Source: UBA9620 sp965220695 (lineage in GTDB: Bacteria > Acidobacteriota > Vicinamibacteria > Vicinamibacterales > UBA8438). From it: DNA of 64,000 nt. A program made the position numbers and the translations under genes. The notes beneath the pieces are model-generated. The model was not told the DNA's origin. It saw only the letters and a list, made by a program, of their open reading frames with translations, and searched no databases. Of this stretch, positions 17,030 through 25,020 are shown piece after piece. Where the stretch lies: positions 1,364,001 to 1,428,000 of the forward strand of contig OZ244838.1 in NCBI GenBank assembly GCA_965220695.1. Reading direction: 5' to 3'. Position 1 is the first letter of the stretch, and every line of letters begins with the position of its first letter.

Positions 17030-20000
17030 TCACTGCGAGCCGAATCTGGTGGCGACGTACTTCTGGGCATCCACCGCGGCAAGCCGCACCGTTCCGGGGC
17101 CGGTGCGGACGTAGAGATCGCCGTCATCGGCCTTCTCGATGCCCTTCCAGCGCAAGTACACCGGCTCGGGGCTGCGCTGGCAGCTCACTAGGCAAACGGT
17201 CTTGCCCTCGACGATCTGGGTCTTCGGGTCGATGCACGTCCCGGCGCGGTCGCCGAGGCCGTTGCGGACGGCCTGGGCCAGGTGGCGCATGAACTTGTCG
17301 TCGCTTTCCAGGCGGTCGTGCTCGATGCCGAGCACCGTGCGATCGTCTGCCACGCCGATCAGGAGGTCGCCGCCCTCGGTATTGAGGAACGCCGCGATCG
17401 TCTTGAGCGCCGCGTGCGTGACCTGCCTGTCGTCCTTGCGGTCCTCCTGCAGGTTCCAGCGCAGACTCGACTTGAACTCCAGCGTCTTCGATTCCTGGAG
17501 CTTGAGCAGCTCTTCGGCGCGTCGGTGCCGCCGGATATAGTCGTCGAACAGGTAGTTCTTGAGCGCCCGGCCGAAGTCGGGGTCGTCGGTGATGCGCTTG
17601 TAGAGGCCGAAGTTGGTCTCGACGATCTCCTGGATCTTGTCCTCGACCTTGGGGTCGAAGGTCAGCCGCACGTTCTCGCGCGTGTTCACCCGGGCGCTGG
17701 CGTCGAGGCCGGCGTCGCCGTCGAGGGCCGAGCGGATCTGCTCCAGCGTGATGCGGTGCTCGGGGCCGAGGTTCAGGCCGAAGCGCTCATTCAGCGCCTC
17801 GATGATCCGCGAGAGCGCTTCCAGCTCCTCGTCGGGGCCTCCGCCGCGCGGCTTGCTCCCGGCGGGGTCGAGCGGCCGGGCCTGGCGGTCCAGCGCGATG
17901 CGGCCGCGGCTCGTCCGCTGGATGCGGAACGACTCCATGTCGATGTTCTGCTGCACCTCGCGCGGCAGCTCGTCCCTGCCGGCCGGCAGCAGGCGCCGCA
18001 GGTGCCGGGCGAAGACGTAGAGCTTCTCGAGGTCGGGGTCGGCGAACGTCAGCACCTGGGCGAGGAAGGCGTACAGGCGGATGTAGTCGACGAGCTGGCC
18101 GCGGAAGTCCTGTCCCTCGTCGGGGTCGAGCTCCACGAAGCGCCGGCGCGCCGGTTCCAGCGCCGCGTAGAGACTGTCCTGGGTCGTCCTGGGATCGAAG
18201 TACAGCCGCGCGAAGGCCTCGACGTCGCCGGCCAGGAACACGCCGAAGTCGAGCAGCCGGCCCTGTACCTCGTAGAGCAGGTTGGGGTCGGTTTCTTCCG
18301 AGAGCAGGGTGGTCTCGTAGTACGGCTCGAAAGCCTCCCTGATCTCCTCGGCTTCGTTGGCGAAATCGAGCACCATCGCGCCCGGCTTGCCGGGGTGGGT
18401 GCGGTTCAGGCGCGACAGCGTCTGGACCGCGTTCACGCCGCCGAGCTTCTTGTCCACGTACATCGTGTGCAGCAGCGGCTGGTCGAATCCGGTCTGGAAC
18501 TTGTTGGCGACCACCAGGAAGCGGTACTCGGGCTTCTCGAACTCGGCCGCCGTCTGCCGCTCGCCGATGACGCGTTCCTGCCCGGCCGAGTTCATGCCGG
18601 ACTCGGTGTAGGTGTCGCCGCCGTCGTTGACCGTTCCGGAGAAGGCGACGAGCGCCTTCCACGGGTGACCCTTCTCGGCCAGGTAGCGATCCAGGGCGAG
18701 CCTGGTGCGCACCGCGTGCAGGCGCGAGCGCGTCACGATCATCGCCTTGGCGCGCCCGCCGATCGCGCCCGCGGCCTGTGCGGCGAAGTGCTCCACGCAG
18801 ATGGCGATCTTCTCGCGGATGGCGTGCGGGTGCAGGTCGACGAACGACTTGAGCAGGTACTCGGCCTGGCGCTTGTCGTAGCGCGGGTCGTCCTCGATCC
18901 TTTTCAGCAGCCGCCAGTAGGCCTTCCAGGTCGAGTAGCTCCCGAGCACGTCGAGGATGAATCCCTCCTCGATCGCCTGGCGCATGCTGTAGCGGTGGAA
19001 GGGCTCGAACCGCCCGTCGGGCCGCTTGCGGCCGAAGAGTTCGAGGGTCTTGGGCTTCGGGGTGGCCGTGAAGGCGAACGTCGAGACGTTCGGCAGCGGC
19101 CCGCGGCTGTGGATCTCGTCGAGGACCTGGTCGTCAAGCTCCTCCTCCGGAGTCTGGGCGCCTGCTTCCTCCTGTTCGGCCTCCTCCAGGCCCTCGGCCT
19201 TGAGCACCGCCTTGAGGCTCTTCGTGCTCTCCCCGGACTGCGACGAATGCGCCTCGTCCACGATCACCGCGAAGCGTTTCCCGGGAAGATCGCCGATCTG
19301 CTCGGCGATGACCGGGAACTTCTGCAGGGTGGTGACGATAATCGTCCGGCCCGCCTCAAGGGCCTCGCGGAGCTGGCGCGACGTGTGCTCGATGTTCTCC
19401 ACGACGCCGAGGGTCAGCTCGAACTGCCGGATGGTGCGCTGGAGCTGGCGGTCGAGCACGCGGCGGTCGGTCACCACCACGACCGAGTCGAAGACGCGCC
19501 GGTCGGCGCGGTCGTGCAGCACGGACAGCCGGTGGGCGAGCCAGGCGATGGTGAAGCTCTTGCCGCTGCCGGCCGAGTGCTGAATCAGGTAGCGCTGGCC
19601 GGGGCCGTGGTTGCGCGCGTGGGCCACGAGCCGGCGCACGCAGTCGAGCTGCTGGTAGCGCGGAAAGATCAGGAAGCGCGCGCCGGTCTTGCGCCCCCGG
19701 TCGTCCTCGGCCTCGACCTCGTGGATGAACTGGCGGACAAGGTCGAGGACGCTGTCGCGCGCCCAGACCTCCTCCCACAGATAGTCGGTCGCGAACCCCG
19801 CGCGGGTGGGCGGAACCGGCGGATTACCGGCGCCGCCGAAGCGCCCCTGGTTGAACGGCAGGAAGCGGGTCTGCGGCCCGGCGAGGCAGGTGGTCACGAA
19901 CACCTGCTCGGGGTCCACCGCGAAGTGGGCGAGGCAGCGCGCGTAGCCCAAGAGCGGCTCGCGCGGATCCCGGTCCTCCCGGTACTGCCGGATCGCGTCC

Positions 20001-20566
20001 TGGACGTCCTGCCCGTTGAGCGGGTTCTTGAGTTCGGCCGTGAAGATGGGGATGCCGTTCAGGAAGAGCGCGAGGTCGAGGCTCTGCTCGCCCTGCTCGC
20101 TGTAGCGGAGCTGGCGCACGACCGCGAACAGGTTGGCCGCGTGCAGGCGCTGCAGCTCTTCGTTGAGGCCGCTTGCCGGGCGGAAGTACGCCAGCCGGAA
20201 CTTGCAGCCCGAGTCCTTGACGCCGTTGCGCAGCACGTCGAGCGCCCCCCGCCGGGCAATCTCGCGCGACAGCCGGCCGAGGAAGCGCGGCTTCACCTCG
20301 GCGCCGTGGTGCTGCGTGAGCTTCTCCCACTCCTTGGGCTGGGTGGCCAGGAGGAAGTCGACGACGTCGGTCGGGATCAGGCAGAGCGCGCGGTCGTAGT
20401 CCTCCGGCCGGCGCCTGAGGTAGCCGCCCGGCGGCGGCTCGTCCCCGAATTCCGGTCCCGACTCCCGAACCGCCGCCGCGTCGTCCGGGCAGGCGTCCGG
20501 CCCGCCGCGAAGCAACGCGCACTCGATGGCGGCCTCGAAGGCGCGTTCCGAGATGTCAGGGGTCAT
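17030..20566 (-). CDS. hsdR: type I restriction endonuclease subunit R with C-terminal AlbA_2 domain
   Basis: 1178 aa from ATG 20566; the frame is open further upstream, but without family similarity. Order: N-terminal nuclease with the PD-(D/E)xK residues Asp164 and E178-x-K180 (SLDLALF, AELKNP), then the SF2 motor with Walker A SAGSGKS (about 331-337) and DEAH (437-440), then helical regions, and a Schlafen-type AlbA_2 domain at about 1023-1178 (SKTLEFKSSLRW, AAFLNTEGGDLLIGV). HsdR translocates DNA and cuts unmethylated targets together with HsdM and HsdS. The AlbA_2 fusion is uncommon and may add nucleic-acid binding. Two truncated copies of its 5' end lie upstream (see 21467 and 22231), and hsdS/hsdM are 3-8 kb upstream. 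Confidence 0.93.
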   Translation of the reverse strand: MTPDISERAFEAAIECALLRGGPDACPDDAAAVRESGPEFGDEPPPGGYLRRRPEDYDRALCLIPTDVVDFLLATQPKEWEKLTQHHGAEVKPRFLGRLSREIARRGALDVLRNGVKDSGCKFRLAYFRPASGLNEELQRLHAANLFAVVRQLRYSEQGEQSLDLALFLNGIPIFTAELKNPLNGQDVQDAIRQYREDRDPREPLLGYARCLAHFAVDPEQVFVTTCLAGPQTRFLPFNQGRFGGAGNPPVPPTRAGFATDYLWEEVWARDSVLDLVRQFIHEVEAEDDRGRKTGARFLIFPRYQQLDCVRRLVAHARNHGPGQRYLIQHSAGSGKSFTIAWLAHRLSVLHDRADRRVFDSVVVVTDRRVLDRQLQRTIRQFELTLGVVENIEHTSRQLREALEAGRTIIVTTLQKFPVIAEQIGDLPGKRFAVIVDEAHSSQSGESTKSLKAVLKAEGLEEAEQEEAGAQTPEEELDDQVLDEIHSRGPLPNVSTFAFTATPKPKTLELFGRKRPDGRFEPFHRYSMRQAIEEGFILDVLGSYSTWKAYWRLLKRIEDDPRYDKRQAEYLLKSFVDLHPHAIREKIAICVEHFAAQAAGAIGGRAKAMIVTRSRLHAVRTRLALDRYLAEKGHPWKALVAFSGTVNDGGDTYTESGMNSAGQERVIGERQTAAEFEKPEYRFLVVANKFQTGFDQPLLHTMYVDKKLGGVNAVQTLSRLNRTHPGKPGAMVLDFANEAEEIREAFEPYYETTLLSEETDPNLLYEVQGRLLDFGVFLAGDVEAFARLYFDPRTTQDSLYAALEPARRRFVELDPDEGQDFRGQLVDYIRLYAFLAQVLTFADPDLEKLYVFARHLRRLLPAGRDELPREVQQNIDMESFRIQRTSRGRIALDRQARPLDPAGSKPRGGGPDEELEALSRIIEALNERFGLNLGPEHRITLEQIRSALDGDAGLDASARVNTRENVRLTFDPKVEDKIQEIVETNFGLYKRITDDPDFGRALKNYLFDDYIRRHRRAEELLKLQESKTLEFKSSLRWNLQEDRKDDRQVTHAALKTIAAFLNTEGGDLLIGVADDRTVLGIEHDRLESDDKFMRHLAQAVRNGLGDRAGTCIDPKTQIVEGKTVCLVSCQRSPEPVYLRWKGIEKADDGDLYVRTGPGTVRLAAVDAQKYVATRFGSQ

Positions 20567-20601
20567 GGGACGGTGACGCGCGATCGTGTCCGCCGACCTG
20601 T

Positions 20602-21012
20602 TCAACGCGGTTCCAGGACGGAGAGACCGAGGTCCCGGAAGTCCGAGGTGTTCAGCGTCGCCAGGGAATAGCCGCGGCTGCGGGCCGTGCCGGCGATCTG
20701 GGAATCGGCCAGGCTCATCGGCGAGCCCGCGCGCCGCCGCTCGGCGCGAAGCCTCGCGCTCTCGGCGGCGGCCTGCACGTCGAACGGGACGATACGCTCC
20801 GAGAACCCGTCGACGATCTTCAGGAACGCGCGGCCCAGGCGCGCCCGTTTCCGTCCGGGCGGGAGTATATCTATTCCGAATAGGATCTCGTCGACGGTGA
20901 CGGCAGAGAGAAACAGGGCCGAAGGAGGGTGTCCGTCCAACCAGCGCATCACACGCCCGTCCGGTTCGATGCGCATGGCTTCCGACAGCACGTTGGTGTC
21001 CAGGAGGATCAT
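20602..21012 (-). CDS. FitB/VapC-like PIN-domain toxin
   Basis: 136 aa. PIN-domain acidic residues are all visible: Asp in MILLDTNVLSE, Glu in VDEILFGI, Asp in SLADSQIAGTA and Asp in NTSDFRDLG. Family members are Mg-dependent ribonucleases inhibited by the FitA/VapB partner. The start overlaps the antitoxin stop by 4 bases. The gene ends 36 bases before the hsdR start, so the cassette sits exactly at the 5' end of hsdR. Confidence 0.92.
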   Translation of the reverse strand: MILLDTNVLSEAMRIEPDGRVMRWLDGHPPSALFLSAVTVDEILFGIDILPPGRKRARLGRAFLKIVDGFSERIVPFDVQAAAESARLRAERRRAGSPMSLADSQIAGTARSRGYSLATLNTSDFRDLGLSVLEPR

Positions 21013-21266
21013 TCGAGATCGTCCCGGCCGTACGCGCCTGATGTGAAGTTGATCGGATCGTCGACCTCACGCGCCGGCAGATCGAAATCGATGGCATCGT
21101 CGCCGATGATGCGGCGGATCATCGCGCCGGCCGGCTCCACGTTGATGACGGCGTCGGCCAGGATGCGACGCACGGTCTCTTCCACGGACAGGCCGTCGCG
21201 TTGCGCCCGGATCTTCAGCCGCCGAATGACCTCGCCGTCCAGGCGGCGTACACTCAAGCTCGCCAT
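21009..21266 (-). CDS. FitA/VapB-like ribbon-helix-helix antitoxin
   Basis: 85 aa. The N-terminal ribbon-helix-helix reads ASLSVRRLDGEVIRRLKIRA, then EETVRRIL. The C-terminus (DPINFTSGAYGRDDLE) is the toxin-binding tail. The 4-base overlap with the PIN gene shows a complete operon. With its toxin it forms one of the two cassettes lying between copies of the hsdR 5' end. Confidence 0.9.
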   Translation of the reverse strand: MASLSVRRLDGEVIRRLKIRAQRDGLSVEETVRRILADAVINVEPAGAMIRRIIGDDAIDFDLPAREVDDPINFTSGAYGRDDLE

Positions 21267-21282
21267 GGCTCCGCTCCTCTGC

Positions 21283-21302
21283 TTTCCCTGGAAATGCTAG
21301 CA
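21283..21302. promoter_or_regulatory. candidate operator of the FitAB-like pair
   Basis: Two adjacent dyads lie 17-36 bases upstream of the antitoxin start: TTTCC-CT-GGAAA (21283-21294) and the perfect 8-mer TGCTAGCA (21295-21302). Their placement fits autoregulation; the bases themselves are short and unproven. Confidence 0.35.
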
Positions 21303-21466
21303 CGAATCGATGAAGTGCTCGCAATCGACGACGTCAGCAACGCTCAAGGGCCGGCTCGTCTACAAACGCCGGCGGCGACTCGCGCAGCGCCTCGGGCCGC
21401 TACGGGGCGCATCAAGGCCGTCGCGCAGCAGCGCAGCCTCGATCGTGCACCGGCCCCACCCGGCGC

Positions 21467-21574
21467 AGACTCCCGCACCGCCGACGCGTCGTCCGGGCGG
21501 GCGTCCGGCCCGTGGCGCAGCAGCGCGCACTCGATCGCCTCTTCGAAGGCCCGTTCGGAGATGTCGGGGGTCAT
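21467..21574 (-). pseudogene. hsdR 5'-end copy B (truncated)
   Basis: From ATG 21574 the frame reads MTPDISERAFEEAIECALLR and stays close to hsdR codons 1-36, also at DNA level. At about 21467 the match stops and unrelated sequence follows (21303-21466, no gene seen). The start codon lies 17 bases after the end of the VapC-like gene, in the same arrangement as the intact hsdR behind FitB. This is one of three same-strand copies of the hsdR start. Confidence 0.88.
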
Positions 21575-21590
21575 CGGCGCGTCGATGGCA

Positions 21591-21986
21591 TCACCAGACT
21601 TCGACGTCGAGGCCCGGAACGCGCGCGAATTCATCCTGATTCCGCGTCACCAGAGTGAGGCCGCCCGACAGCGCGATAGAGGCAATCATCAGATCGTTTG
21701 CGCCGATGGGGCGTCCTTCCCGCCGAAGCTGGGCCCGGATGACGCCGTAGCGTTCGGCTGCCGCATCGTCGAAAGGCAACGACTTGAACGCGCGGCGGAA
21801 GGTGTCGAGGCGCTGCAGGTTCTCCGCTGCCCGCCCGGAGTTGTGCGCCCCGAAGCAGAGCTCGGCCCTGACCACGCTGCAGAGAACGACCGAGCCCGGC
21901 GGGTGGGCGAGCAGCCGCTGCGCCATCTGCGTATCCGCCCCGTTGATCAACGGGATGCAGATGCTGGTGTCGAGGAGCCGCATCAT
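21591..21986 (-). CDS. vapC: VapC-like PIN-domain toxin
   Basis: 131 aa; ATG 21986 overlaps the vapB stop as ATGA. PIN residues are present: MRLLDTSICIPLIN, VRAELCFGA, GANDLMIASIA and TRNQDEFARV. VapC toxins cut tRNA or rRNA and are released when VapB is degraded. The pair with 21983 forms a full cassette between hsdR 5' copies B and C. Confidence 0.92.
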   Translation of the reverse strand: MMRLLDTSICIPLINGADTQMAQRLLAHPPGSVVLCSVVRAELCFGAHNSGRAAENLQRLDTFRRAFKSLPFDDAAAERYGVIRAQLRREGRPIGANDLMIASIALSGGLTLVTRNQDEFARVPGLDVEVW

Positions 21987-22204
21987 CGAAGCGGCTCGAT
22001 GTCCTCGGGCGGCGGATCGTCGGGTTCGACCAGGTCGCTGGCGCCCTGGCGCAGGAGATCGACGAAGCTCCGCGGCCACTCGGTTGCGACGGCGTCCTGT
22101 ACCAGTCCGCCGATCCACGCCGACAGGCTGCTGTTCCGGCCGCGCGCCTCCTTGCGCGCGGCGTCAATCAGGTTGCCCGGCAGATAGATGGTCACTGGAG
22201 GCAT
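21983..22204 (-). CDS. vapB: VapB-like antitoxin
   Basis: 73 aa from ATG 22204. A GTG at 22225 in the same frame is inside the operator and is rejected. The ribbon-helix-helix (PPVTIYLPGNLIDAARKEAR) is followed by a tail rich in Pro, Asp and Glu that should bind VapC. No strong Shine-Dalgarno precedes the ATG. Confidence 0.85.
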   Translation of the reverse strand: MPPVTIYLPGNLIDAARKEARGRNSSLSAWIGGLVQDAVATEWPRSFVDLLRQGASDLVEPDDPPPEDIEPLR

Positions 22205-22212
22205 ATCGCGCG

Positions 22213-22230
22213 TATATGCTACCACATATA
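22213..22230. promoter_or_regulatory. vapB operator palindrome at an hsdR junction
   Basis: TATATG-6-CATATA, perfect 6-bp arms, 9 bases upstream of the vapB start. It is AT-rich, unlike its surroundings. Its outer edge (22230) is exactly where the similarity of hsdR copy C begins, so it marks the cassette boundary. Confidence 0.6.
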
Positions 22231-22430
22231 TCGGTTGGAATCAGGCACAGCCCGCGGTCGTAGTCCTCAGGCCGGCGCCGGAGGTAGCCTCCCGGCAGCG
22301 GCTCGTCCCCAAATTCCGGCGCCGACTCCCGCACCCCCGCCGCGTCGTCCGCGCACGCGTCGGGTCCGTGGCGCAACAGCGCGCACTCGATCGCCTCTTC
22401 GAATGCCCGCTCGGAAATCTCCAGCGTCAC
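22231..22430 (-). pseudogene. hsdR 5'-end copy C (truncated)
   Basis: From GTG 22430 the frame matches hsdR codons 1-66 (LEISERAFEEAIECALLRHG, PEFGDEPLPGGYLRRRPEDY, LCLIPTD) and then breaks at 22230 against the vapB operator. It is the longest of the two fragments and lies nearest to hsdS/fic, where an hsdR start would be expected in an ordinary hsdM-S-R operon. It is therefore probably the oldest, displaced start. Confidence 0.9.
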
Positions 22431-22516
22431 GTCTGGCTTTCCTTCTTTGGGACACTCCTCAGCCGCCACGTCATAGCCGGATGCCACAGCATGTCACAGC
22501 TCGATGTCACAGCTTG

Positions 22517-23590
22517 TCACAGCTCTGACCCCGACCTCACGAGGCCGTCGGCGAGCCGGTAATGCCGTGTCGGGTCCGTTGGCGCGGTACCCGCTTCGGC
22601 CAACAGTCCCTTCTCCACAAGCGCCCTCAGGTCTCGCTGGAGCGTCCGCCGGTTCGTTCCTGAGCAGAGCTCCCCGTAGTCGTGAATCGTGAGGCGCCCA
22701 TGCTCGATCACGTGGCCCAGCGCGACTGCCTGCCGGTCCGACAACGCGTGCTGCCGCACGAGGGCGTCCCGGCGGATCGTCCGCTCGCCACGCGCCTTTA
22801 CCTCGTCGAGCTGCGTGGCCAACCCTGCCGTGAAGTACTCGATCCATCCCGTGAGATCCATGTCCTGCTCGCGTACACCTTGGATCGCCCGGTAGAACGC
22901 GGCGCGGTCCCGGTCGTAGTATTCGCTGATGGTGAAGAGGCGCTTGAAGTCGTACCCAGCCTTGTACAAGCAGAGGGTAGAGAGCAGGCGCGAGGCTCGA
23001 CCGTTGCCGTCCAGGAAGGGGTGGATGTGGACCAGTTGGAACTGGGCGATTCCGCTGACCAGCACGGGATGGACATCCCGTTCCTGGTTCAACCAATCGA
23101 TCAGCTCCCGCATCAGGATCGGTACGTCGTACGCCGCCGGCGGCGTGTACACGACCGCTCCGGTGCCCGAGTTCACCACGTAGTTCTGGATCCGCCGGTA
23201 TTCTCCTGGCGCGGCAGACCCGCCGCGGACGCCCTCGACGAGGCACTTGTGGATCTCTCGGACCAGCCCTTCGGTGATCGGCCCGCCGCTGCCGAGCCAG
23301 GTGGAGACGAACTCGAATGCGTCCCGGTAGTTCAGGAGCTCGCGGACGTCGTCCGGGTCCGCCTCGGGCACTGCTTCGCCGTCGAGGAGCAGCGCGGATT
23401 CCGCCAACGTCAGCTTCGTTCCTTCGATGTGAGTCGTATGGTGCGCCTCGAGCACGAGCGCCCGCGCACCCATCTGGCGGATCCAGTCTTCAGAGAGTGT
23501 CCCCGCTTCCAGAAACCCCCGCGCCCGCTCGATCCGCGTGAGATCGGCCGTGATCGCGTGGGTGACCGTGAAGCTCGGCTCGAAGCTCAT
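22517..23590 (-). CDS. Fic-family AMPylase-like protein
   Basis: 357 aa. The start overlaps the hsdS stop (ATGA). The Fic motif HPFLDGNGRASR is at 190-201 with catalytic His190. An N-terminal inhibitory helix carries T52xxxE56G57 (HHTTHIEGTKL), placing it in the self-inhibited class II. A winged-helix region (TIHDYGELCSGTNRRTLQRD) at the C-terminus could bind DNA. Fic enzymes transfer AMP to protein targets. Fic genes recur inside type I restriction operons, where their role is unknown; the coupling here agrees with a shared function. Confidence 0.92.
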   Translation of the reverse strand: MSFEPSFTVTHAITADLTRIERARGFLEAGTLSEDWIRQMGARALVLEAHHTTHIEGTKLTLAESALLLDGEAVPEADPDDVRELLNYRDAFEFVSTWLGSGGPITEGLVREIHKCLVEGVRGGSAAPGEYRRIQNYVVNSGTGAVVYTPPAAYDVPILMRELIDWLNQERDVHPVLVSGIAQFQLVHIHPFLDGNGRASRLLSTLCLYKAGYDFKRLFTISEYYDRDRAAFYRAIQGVREQDMDLTGWIEYFTAGLATQLDEVKARGERTIRRDALVRQHALSDRQAVALGHVIEHGRLTIHDYGELCSGTNRRTLQRDLRALVEKGLLAEAGTAPTDPTRHYRLADGLVRSGSEL

Positions 23591-25020
23591 CGCGTTCCTC
23601 CCTGGCCCGCCGAAGCCTCGGCGGAGGTGGCCCGCACGTCGATCTTGCCGGTGACCGCCGCGGAGATCAGGGCGGTGCGGAATTCTCTGAGGTGGTCGAT
23701 TGCTTCGCGGACCTTGGCGATGAGCGCGTCGATTCTCCTTGTCTCGCCGTCGACATAACCAGCAATCTTCTGCTCTTCGGTTCTGGATGGTTGTACCAGC
23801 ACAAGATTCTTGACCGCTTCCTGCGAGATATTGCTCGCGAGGCCACTGCCCCCGCTGATGACTGACTCAATCTGCCATCGAACTACCCGCGAATTCATTG
23901 CGTATCCAACGAACTGGCGGTGTCCAGCACTCGAGTCGGTGTGGAGTCGAAACACCTTGTCACACAAGAGCAGTAGCGGGCGGCACACAGGAACTACCGC
24001 GACGGAACCAACGAGATCCCGAGATCCACTCGCACGTGACATAAGCAGATCACCCCTCTTGATCTCAAAAGCGCGAATCGGACTGAGCGTCGAAGGAAGA
24101 GCCTTGTGTTCAGATTCCAAGAACGTTCCCCGGTTGACACAGCCTGCCTTGAGAACCCCCCACTCATCCGCACCGGCTTCACGGTTCTCGCAGTCTGGAC
24201 TCCACCCCTGCTCGATGTGGCGCACAATGTGGCGCAATCTCTTCACCTCCCAATGCGCCGGGATCTCGCCCAGCCACTCGACGCCGGAGTCCTTCATGGG
24301 GACGTTCGGGTCGAGGCCCCGGGTGACGGCGCGGGTGATGAGGGCGGTGCGTTTCTCCTGAAGCAGCTCGATCAGCCGCTCTTTCCTCGCCACCAGCGCG
24401 TCGGTCTTCGCCGTCTCACGGTCGAGGAAGTTGGCGATGGCACGTTGTTCCTCGATCGGCGCGATCGGAAAGAGGCCGGTGCGGATGGCGTCCCCACCCA
24501 GGCCGAACCGTGTTATTCCATTCGCCGCAACATGGAACTGGTCCCGCGTGCCAATCGCCGAGAACTGGCGGGCAAGAAACCGGCCATCGAGGTCCGGCCC
24601 CGGCTTGATCTGCGCCAAGTGGTATCCGCACAAGACATCCGTTAGGTCTTCTGCCACCAAAGCAGGGACGGCGATATCGTTCCACGACTCGGAGTCCTTG
24701 GTGATTAGAACGTCGCCCGCCTGAAGCAAGAATCGTCGCACCTGATTGGGTGTGGCGGTTGCATTCATGAATTCGCCCTCGGGCGTGACGAGGTCGCTAT
24801 AGTAGACGTCGACGTAGTTGCAGAGCCTTACGGGAACCTGGCCTTCCTCGGTGTGCTTGTCGACATTGCTCAACTGCACCGAGGCCATGGTCTTGAGTCG
24901 CCTCACCTCCCAATGCGCCGGGATCTTGCCCAGCCACTCGACGCCGGAGTCCCTGTACTCCGGGTACGGGCGGAAGCGCCGCAGCCGCACCTTCTCGCCC
25001 CGATCGGTCACCTCAGGCAC
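23587..25020 (-). CDS. hsdS: type I restriction specificity subunit S
   Basis: 477 aa with a GTG start that overlaps the AbiEii stop by 8 bases. Two target-recognition domains are visible, each introduced by SGVEWLGxIPAHWEV (near residues 25 and 250). Conserved helices follow them (PIEEQRAIANFLDRETAKTD, RTEEQKIAGYVDGETRRIDA). HsdS reads the bipartite DNA target and tethers HsdM and HsdR. The two introducing segments are encoded by near-identical 50-bp direct repeats, which could allow recombination between recognition domains. The gene looks intact. Confidence 0.93.
   Translation of the reverse strand: MPEVTDRGEKVRLRRFRPYPEYRDSGVEWLGKIPAHWEVRRLKTMASVQLSNVDKHTEEGQVPVRLCNYVDVYYSDLVTPEGEFMNATATPNQVRRFLLQAGDVLITKDSESWNDIAVPALVAEDLTDVLCGYHLAQIKPGPDLDGRFLARQFSAIGTRDQFHVAANGITRFGLGGDAIRTGLFPIAPIEEQRAIANFLDRETAKTDALVARKERLIELLQEKRTALITRAVTRGLDPNVPMKDSGVEWLGEIPAHWEVKRLRHIVRHIEQGWSPDCENREAGADEWGVLKAGCVNRGTFLESEHKALPSTLSPIRAFEIKRGDLLMSRASGSRDLVGSVAVVPVCRPLLLLCDKVFRLHTDSSAGHRQFVGYAMNSRVVRWQIESVISGGSGLASNISQEAVKNLVLVQPSRTEEQKIAGYVDGETRRIDALIAKVREAIDHLREFRTALISAAVTGKIDVRATSAEASAGQGGTR
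24243..24292 (+). repeat. 50-bp direct repeat in hsdS, copy 1
   Basis: The segment encoding the SGVEWLGEIPAHWEV block recurs at 24905-24954 with a single mismatch, 662 bases away in the same orientation. Confidence 0.9.
24905..24954 (+). repeat. 50-bp direct repeat in hsdS, copy 2
   Basis: Second copy, encoding SGVEWLGKIPAHWEV near the HsdS N-terminus. Recombination with copy 1 would delete or exchange the first recognition domain while keeping the frame. Confidence 0.9.

Noticed and set aside
17282..20671. A long plus-strand open frame (1129 codons) opposite hsdR
   Set aside because: Antisense shadow of hsdR; codon pattern and composition follow the hsdR frame, and there is no ribosome-binding site or motif.
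20566..21097. hsdR start at 21097 (longest frame)
   Set aside because: The extra 177 codons overlap the FitB gene, are Arg/Pro-rich, and the two truncated copies of the 5' end begin at the equivalent of 20566.
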